30,162 nt of DNA. Origin: JBAVEL01 sp049587715. GTDB lineage: Bacteria; Bacteroidota; Ignavibacteria; UBA10030; UBA6906. The DNA lies in the NCBI GenBank assembly GCA_049587715.1, contig JBAVEL010000123.1, forward strand, positions 1 through 30,162, read 5' to 3'. The notes beneath the pieces are model-generated. The model saw only the letters and a program-made list of their open reading frames with translations. It had not been told where the DNA came from and ran no database searches. The translations under genes were made by a program, and so were the position numbers. This document shows, in pieces, positions 25,639 to 30,162 of this stretch. Positions within the stretch are counted from its first letter, which is position 1, and each line of letters starts with the position of its first letter.

Positions 25639-26583
25639 TCAGAGCCAGCTCTCCACGATGGAGGCCCCCGGCTCCGCCCGGAGCGAACCCACAAGATCGC
25701 CCGCATCGGGGATTCCCTGTTCGTCACAGAAGGCCTCGATCCCGCGGGCGATCCGCCCGGCGGCGGATGGGTCCACGAAGTTGGCCGTCCCCACCTGGAT
25801 GGCGGTCGCGCCCGCGATGAGGAATTCCAGGGCATCCGTCGGGGTCATGATCCCCCCGATGCCGATCACGGGAATCCTGACGGCCCGGGCCGCTTCCCAG
25901 ACTTTGGCGAGGGCCACCGGCCTGATGGCGGGCCCGGACAGCCCTCCCGTGACACTGGAAAGGACCGGACGCCGGGTGCGGACATCCACGGCCATCCCGA
26001 TGAGCGTATTGATGAGCGACACCGCGTCCGCCCCTTCGGCCTCGACTGCGCGGGCAAACTCAGAGACATGCGTCACGTTGGGGGTGAGTTTCAGCACCAG
26101 GGGTCTGGAGGTTCGGGGCCTCAGACCCCGGGTGAGGGCGGCCGTCATGTCGCACCGCGTTCCGAACAGAAGACCCCCCTCGCGGACATTCGGGCAGGAG
26201 ACGTTGATTTCGTACCCGGCGACGCCCTCCTCCCCCTCCAGAATGTCCAGAACGCGGGCGTACTCATCAAGACTGCTCCCGGCGATGTTGGCGATGACCG
26301 GGATGTCCAGAGCCCGGAGCCGGGGAAGGCGCCCCCGGACGAACTCCTCCACCCCGATGTTCGCAAGTCCGATGGAGTTGAGCATCCCGCTGGGGGTCTC
26401 CACGATCCGGACCGGAGGGTTCCCCGAGCGCGGTTTCAGGGACAGGGACTTCGTGATGAGCCCGCCGGGGCCGCTCCCCCCGTCCTCCCCCGTGCATTCG
26501 TCCCCGTAGCCGAAGGTGCCGGATGCAACCAGGACCCTGTTCCTGAAGACAACACTCCTCAAGCTGAACGCAGTCCGGGCCAT
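25639..26583 (-). CDS. pyrD: Dihydroorotate dehydrogenase B, catalytic subunit
   Basis: A 314-residue FMN enzyme that oxidises dihydroorotate to orotate in pyrimidine synthesis. Class 1 features: no N-terminal membrane helix, catalytic C130 in YEINVSCPNV, flavin-site K45 in LITKSLSL, MLNSIGLANIG (67-77), LVLKLTPNVT, and glycine-rich phosphate-binding GIGGIMTPTDALEFLIAGATAIQVG. The adjacent pyrK (3-nt gap) shows it is class 1B, passing electrons to NAD through PyrK. ATG at 26583 lacks a clear ribosome site, so translation is probably coupled to pyrK. Confidence 0.96.
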   Translation of the reverse strand: MARTAFSLRSVVFRNRVLVASGTFGYGDECTGEDGGSGPGGLITKSLSLKPRSGNPPVRIVETPSGMLNSIGLANIGVEEFVRGRLPRLRALDIPVIANIAGSSLDEYARVLDILEGEEGVAGYEINVSCPNVREGGLLFGTRCDMTAALTRGLRPRTSRPLVLKLTPNVTHVSEFARAVEAEGADAVSLINTLIGMAVDVRTRRPVLSSVTGGLSGPAIRPVALAKVWEAARAVRIPVIGIGGIMTPTDALEFLIAGATAIQVGTANFVDPSAAGRIARGIEAFCDEQGIPDAGDLVGSLRAEPGASIVESWL

Positions 26584-26586
26584 GGC

Positions 26587-27363
26587 CTACAGGCGGATGC
26601 GCCGGACGTCGAACGCCGGTCCGTCGGTACACATGAGCGCGAATTTCCTCTGGTCTCCGGCAAGCTCCACCGGGCACCCCTGACATATTCCGAATCCGCA
26701 ACCCATCGCACCCTCCAGGGAGACCTCGCACGGAAGGTCGCGCTCCAGCGCCCAGGCGGCGAGTGAGCGGAGCATCGGCGTGGGACCGCATCCGAAGATC
26801 CGTGTCGCCCCGATGGGCCCCCCTCCGAGAGCGTCCTCCAGGAGGTCCACAACCGATCCGTGGAAGCCCGCGGACCCGTCGTCCGTTGCCGTCCGCACAC
26901 CCGGGAGATGGCGGGTCACGAGCCACGACGAGGAACGGGCGCCGACGAATGAGCGGACTTCCTTCCCGAGGGCGGTCAGCGCTCGGGCGACTCCCGGCAT
27001 GGGAGCCACCCCCATCCCGCCGGCCACGAGAAGCGCGGCGGAGAAGTCCTCTCCCTCCAGGTGGAAGGGGTTGCCGAGGGGTCCCAGCACATCCAGGGTG
27101 TCCCCCTCCCGTGCGGATCCGAGAGAGCCGGTCGCCCTGCCGACGATGCTGAAGAGAATCTCCACGCATGCTCCCTCCACACGGGAGATGCTGAAGGGCC
27201 GCCGCAGGAGCGGATCGGTTCCGGTCCCCACGCGGATATTCACGAACCGGCCCGGACGGTAGGCGGAAGAGATCTCTTCGGATTCGAAGCTGAGAAGACG
27301 GATGTTCGGGGCGACATGAATGTTGCCCCGGACGGGACACAGAACCCGGGTGAAACTCCTCAT
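26587..27363 (-). CDS. pyrK: Dihydroorotate dehydrogenase B, electron transfer subunit
   Basis: A 258-residue FAD/[2Fe-2S] protein of the ferredoxin-reductase fold. FAD-binding RPFSIS (55-60), a glycine-rich segment VAGGMGVAPM (113-122) for NAD, FGCGPTPML (190-198), and an iron-sulfur site with Cys222, Cys227, Cys230 and Cys245 (C-x4-C-x2-C-x14-C), diagnostic for PyrK. It transfers electrons from PyrD's FMN to NAD. ATG at 27363 overlaps the stop of the TPR lipoprotein gene by 4 nt and has no strong ribosome site, so its synthesis should depend on translation of the lipoprotein gene. Confidence 0.95.
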   Translation of the reverse strand: MRSFTRVLCPVRGNIHVAPNIRLLSFESEEISSAYRPGRFVNIRVGTGTDPLLRRPFSISRVEGACVEILFSIVGRATGSLGSAREGDTLDVLGPLGNPFHLEGEDFSAALLVAGGMGVAPMPGVARALTALGKEVRSFVGARSSSWLVTRHLPGVRTATDDGSAGFHGSVVDLLEDALGGGPIGATRIFGCGPTPMLRSLAAWALERDLPCEVSLEGAMGCGFGICQGCPVELAGDQRKFALMCTDGPAFDVRRIRL

Positions 27364-29600
27364 GGCCCGCTGCCGCCGCCCCCGCCTTCGGGGGGAGGGG
27401 TCTCTTCCTGTTCGGGAGGCAATTCCTCTTCCCGGGGCGGCTCCGCCGGAGCGGGTGGAACCCGGTCCCCTCCCTCTCCCTCATCGGGTTCCCCCGCACC
27501 GGGGGGAGGAGGCATCTCCTTCCCTCCCGGCCCTGTTCCCGGAGGTGCTCCCGGCGGGGGTGCCGCTCCCGGGGGAACCGATGCGCCGGAGTCCGCGGGG
27601 GCGGCTTCTGCTTTCCGAGCGAGTTCCATGGCATCCAGGCGGGGCTTCACCTTCCGGGCGAAGTCCGAAGAGGGATATGCCGCCACGAGAGCCTGGTAGG
27701 CTGCCTCGGCGCTGTCGGGCCGGTTCCCCATCTCTTCGAAGACCCAGCCCATGGCGTACCGGGCCTTTGGAGCAACGGGGGAATCGGGATGGTGCAGGAC
27801 CACACGCCTGAAGCCCTCCAGGGCTCCCGCCAGATCCGGCACAAGGAGGAGAGATTCCGCCTCGGCATATGCAGCCATGGCCGGATCGGGAACGGCGGGG
27901 GGCGGCGGCAGCCCCAGCGCCCGGCGGGCCGCTCCGGCAAACTCCGAGTCCGGAAAGCGCTCCACAACCAGCCGGTAGAGGGAATCCGCCCGGGCCGACC
28001 ATCCCGAGGAGCTGTCCTGCTCCTCGATCCGGGCAAGAACATACAGGGCCCGCGGAGCCGCCGGATGCCGGGGAAACTCGGCCAGCAGGCGTCCGTACCA
28101 GGCGCGCGCCGAGTCGTTGACCGTCAGCCCCGTGGTGAAGAGCGCGCCCATTTCCGCAGTGATGCTCCCTCTCCGGGCTTCCACCGTGTCCAGCGGAACG
28201 GACACAAGCGGGAGGCGTCCGCTCCCGAGGCTGTCGGGGGCTGCGGGAGCCGCGGCGGAACTTCCCCCCGTGGTCCCCGAGTCCCCCGGGGCGGGATCGG
28301 ATGTGCCGGGTGCAGTTCCCAGGGAATCCCCTGCAACGTCCCGCGAGGCCGTGGAATCCGCCGTGCTGTCGCGCGTGAGAGCGGCCAGGGCCGCCAGCAT
28401 GGAGTCGGGGAACAGGATCAGAGCCCGGAGACTGTCCTGCGCTCCCAGTTCGGCCCGGAGGAGAAAATAGCGGTTCATGACCTCGCTCCGCTCCGCCAGG
28501 AGCGGGGTAACGGCGGCCTGGGGGAAGTGGAGCTTCCCGCGGTTGTAGGCCGTCCGCGCCGAATCGTACATGAGGAGGATGGTCTCGTACATCCGGCCGA
28601 GCTCGTATGCCGCGGAGGCCGAGGCCTCGGTCCGCGCATACGCCGTATCCACGTAGCGGTACTGCGCCACCGCCTCCTCGGTCAGCCCGGCATCCCTGTC
28701 CACGCGCGCCAGCTCAAGGTCTATCTCACCGAAGAACTCGCGGTTGTTCTGGTTGCCCAGCATTTCTTCCAGGAGGTCCCTGCTCTCCTGATGGCGACCC
28801 AGGTGCACCCCGCTCCGCGCCATCCCCATCATGGCCCGGTACTCGCTCGCGTAGGTGGCCGAAGCGCCCCGGGCTTCCTCATAGGCGGCCTGTGCCCCCG
28901 TGAAGTCCTCAAGCCGGAAACACATCTCCCCCGCCCGGAGGAACGCCACGGCGCGCTCCTCACTCGAAGGGGCATGGCCGGCCGCCGTCCGGTACATATC
29001 GGCTGCACCCCGGACATCGCCGGCGTCCTTCCGGAGCGTCGCAACCAGGAGGGCCGCCCCGTGGAGAACATCCGCCCGGGGTGTCTGTTCCCCCTCCAGG
29101 AGCTGGCGCGCCCGGGAACCCGCCTCTTCCCGATCATTCAGCTTGTAGGCGATGTTCGCCAGAAGGAGCCGTGCTTCCGCCGCCCCGTCGCTCTCCGGAT
29201 AACCCTCGATCAGCTCCCGGAACTTCCTCTCGGCCTGCTGATTCTCGTTCTGGTAGTAGTAGGACTTGCCGATCATCAGGAGGGTCTCCTCCACCAGCCC
29301 CGATTCGGGATGGTACTGGAGGAGTTTGGAACCCTTCTCGATCACCGAGAGGAACTTGGTTTTGGCCCCCGGGGGGACCGTGAAGGGGGCGAGGTACGGC
29401 CTCTCATTCCTGGGGTCGGCCGTCTGCTGGGTCAGAAGCTCGGCCTCGGCCTCGGAGAAGGCCCGCCGGGCGTTGTAGTAGGTATTGAAGTAGGCCCCGA
29501 TGAAGTCGCCCACGGAGCATCCCGCGGCGACTGTCAGGGCAAGGAGCAAGGTTGTCAGAGGAAGCACCGCGGGCCGCGCCCGGAAGCCTCCTGACTGCAT
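27360..29600 (-). CDS. Large TPR lipoprotein
   Basis: A 746-residue protein. ATG at 29600 is chosen because a signal peptide with lipobox TVAAGC (lipidated Cys28) follows directly; upstream in-frame starts (such as TTG at 29663) would add a 21-residue non-signal stretch. After the Cys comes VGDFIGAYFNTYYNARRAF, a pattern I associate with TPR lipoproteins of FCB bacteria. TPR-like helical repeats fill about 80-390 (ERKFRELIEGYPESDGAAEARLL and similar). Residues 410-461 are a Ser/Thr/Asp/Gly/Ala linker. A second TPR block spans about 490-660 (AEFPRHPAAPRALYVLARI, VVERFPDSEFAGAARRAL). The tail is Pro/Glu/Gly-rich and ends with GGGGGSGP. A scaffold role at the membrane is inferred; resemblance to PorW/SprE is only general. 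Confidence 0.82.
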   Translation of the reverse strand: MQSGGFRARPAVLPLTTLLLALTVAAGCSVGDFIGAYFNTYYNARRAFSEAEAELLTQQTADPRNERPYLAPFTVPPGAKTKFLSVIEKGSKLLQYHPESGLVEETLLMIGKSYYYQNENQQAERKFRELIEGYPESDGAAEARLLLANIAYKLNDREEAGSRARQLLEGEQTPRADVLHGAALLVATLRKDAGDVRGAADMYRTAAGHAPSSEERAVAFLRAGEMCFRLEDFTGAQAAYEEARGASATYASEYRAMMGMARSGVHLGRHQESRDLLEEMLGNQNNREFFGEIDLELARVDRDAGLTEEAVAQYRYVDTAYARTEASASAAYELGRMYETILLMYDSARTAYNRGKLHFPQAAVTPLLAERSEVMNRYFLLRAELGAQDSLRALILFPDSMLAALAALTRDSTADSTASRDVAGDSLGTAPGTSDPAPGDSGTTGGSSAAAPAAPDSLGSGRLPLVSVPLDTVEARRGSITAEMGALFTTGLTVNDSARAWYGRLLAEFPRHPAAPRALYVLARIEEQDSSSGWSARADSLYRLVVERFPDSEFAGAARRALGLPPPPAVPDPAMAAYAEAESLLLVPDLAGALEGFRRVVLHHPDSPVAPKARYAMGWVFEEMGNRPDSAEAAYQALVAAYPSSDFARKVKPRLDAMELARKAEAAPADSGASVPPGAAPPPGAPPGTGPGGKEMPPPPGAGEPDEGEGGDRVPPAPAEPPREEELPPEQEETPPPEGGGGGSGP

Positions 29601-29674
29601 GGTTGTCACTCGGATATCGGACTCAGGACGGACTAACGTAGAGATTATGCCCCGGAAAGTCAACGGAGCGGCCC

Positions 29675-29703
29675 GTTAAACCTCCGGCCGTCAGGGCGGT
29701 CAA
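29675..29703 (-). promoter_or_regulatory. Candidate promoter for the TPR lipoprotein-pyrK-pyrD-folC operon
   Basis: Minus strand: TTGACC (29703-29698), 17-nt spacer, TTTAAC (29680-29675); five and four of six bases match. A second candidate, TTGACT (29663-29658) with 17 nt to TACGTT (29640-29635), overlaps it downstream. Either gives a leader of about 30-70 nt to the ATG at 29600. The first is the better match, but neither is as good as the rho promoter. Confidence 0.45.
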
Positions 29704-29707
29704 ACAA

Positions 29708-29734
29708 CCGGACCCACGGAGGCACCGTGGCCGG
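29708..29734. promoter_or_regulatory. Inverted repeat between divergent genes (operator or 5' UTR hairpin)
   Basis: CCGG-AC-CCACGG, a 5-nt AGGCA, then CCGTGG-CCGG: a 10-bp stem with one 2-nt bulge. It lies 5 nt upstream of the candidate -35 of the minus-strand operon and 10 nt upstream of the ribosome site of the plus-strand Spy-like gene. It could be a dyad operator serving both genes or a hairpin at the 5' end of the Spy-like mRNA. Confidence 0.45.
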
Positions 29735-29757
29735 AGACAACCCGAAAGGAGACGACA

Positions 29758-30162
29758 ATGAACAACAGGTGGTGGCCGACAGCATTCTTTGTCATTGCGG
29801 CGGCAACGGGGGCATGGGCACAGCCTCCCTGGGCGGGGACGGGTGCGGCCGGCGCGCCCGGAGGACCGCCGGAGCGGCTCCGGGAGCTTCTCAAGCTCAC
29901 GCCCGCGCAGGAGGAACAGATCCGGGAACTGAACCTGGAGCATAGAAGGCAGATGATACGCCTGCGTGCCCAGCTCGAGGAGGCGCGGCTGGATGTGCGC
30001 GCGCAGTTCACGCGGGAGAATCCGGACAGGGGAAAAATCGAGCGCGTCCACAAGGCGGTCTCCGATCTGGAGCACAAACGGAGATCGCTCCGGACGGAGC
30101 ATTGGTTTGCCGTGCGGGAGAAACTCACCCCCGAGCAGCGTGAAATCTGGAAGCACCACCCC
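29758..30162 (+). CDS. Spy/CpxP-like periplasmic protein (3' end missing)
   Basis: The only plus-strand gene. ATG at 29758 has an excellent AAAGGAGA site 6-7 nt upstream. The frame stays open to the window edge (135 codons). Residues 1-21 are a signal peptide, cleaved after AWA. A Pro/Gly/Ala-rich stretch leads into a long helical region with two LTxxQ motifs, LTPAQEEQ (about residue 48) and LTPEQREIW (about residue 124), and an Arg/Glu-rich helix between them. This is the Spy/CpxP/ZraP pattern of periplasmic chaperones or metal sensors (heavy-metal resistance family). These bind unfolded proteins or modulate envelope-stress kinases. I see no sigma70-type promoter upstream on this strand; GGAA and CGTT 16 nt apart (29654-29677) weakly recall an ECF-type promoter. 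Confidence 0.78.
   Translation, partial: MNNRWWPTAFFVIAAATGAWAQPPWAGTGAAGAPGGPPERLRELLKLTPAQEEQIRELNLEHRRQMIRLRAQLEEARLDVRAQFTRENPDRGKIERVHKAVSDLEHKRRSLRTEHWFAVREKLTPEQREIWKHHP

Overview
This is a high-GC window from a Gram-negative bacterium. It encodes BamD, four lipoprotein or outer-membrane beta-barrel candidates in one cluster, two further lipoproteins, and a periplasmic Spy/CpxP-like protein. Secreted FG-GAP repeat proteins, an MXAN_6640-like HExxH protease, TPR lipoproteins and a giant PAS/GAF kinase suggest an uncultured FCB-like, Eisenbacteria-like, Gemmatimonadota-like or myxobacterium-like lineage. There is no rRNA or conserved-marker comparison here, so the placement is inference. 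All genes but one lie on the minus strand, so transcription runs from high to low coordinates. No gap exceeds about 230 bp. I saw no tRNA, rRNA, IS element, phage gene or CRISPR array.

From right to left: a partial plus-strand Spy/CpxP-like gene (29758-30162) is divergent from an operon at 29600-24311. That operon encodes a TPR lipoprotein, PyrK, PyrD and FolC (pyrimidine and folate synthesis). The first two genes overlap by 4 nt. A strong sigma70-type promoter straddles the end of folC and drives rho (24081-22828) through a leader of about 205 nt that contains a small upstream ORF. Next come thiolase, 3-hydroxybutyryl-CoA dehydrogenase and a short-chain acyl-CoA dehydrogenase (22773-19552). 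These are three of the four core steps between acetyl-CoA and butyryl-CoA; crotonase and EtfAB are absent from the window.

An envelope cluster follows (19516-17074): two predicted beta-barrel proteins, a Gly-rich lipoprotein, and a third barrel with its own TTGACA-17-TATCAT promoter and an intrinsic terminator.

From 17001 to 1 there is one tightly packed co-directional run: a CapA-like protein, LemA, a TPM-domain protein, a 1986-residue soluble histidine kinase (seven PAS, four GAF), its response regulator with a degenerate DHp domain, glutamate dehydrogenase, an unknown membrane protein, a second CapA-like protein, BamD, a hotdog acyl-CoA thioesterase, an FG-GAP repeat protein, and the metalloprotease, which is cut by the window edge. 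Several neighbours overlap by 4 nt (ATGA), which implies translational coupling.

The most interesting points are the kinase/regulator pair (the regulator has Arg where a DHp domain carries its phospho-accepting His), the rho leader with its own promoter and possible leader peptide, and the inverted repeat between the divergent TPR-lipoprotein and Spy-like genes. I did not find a clear-cut novel defence or mobile system.
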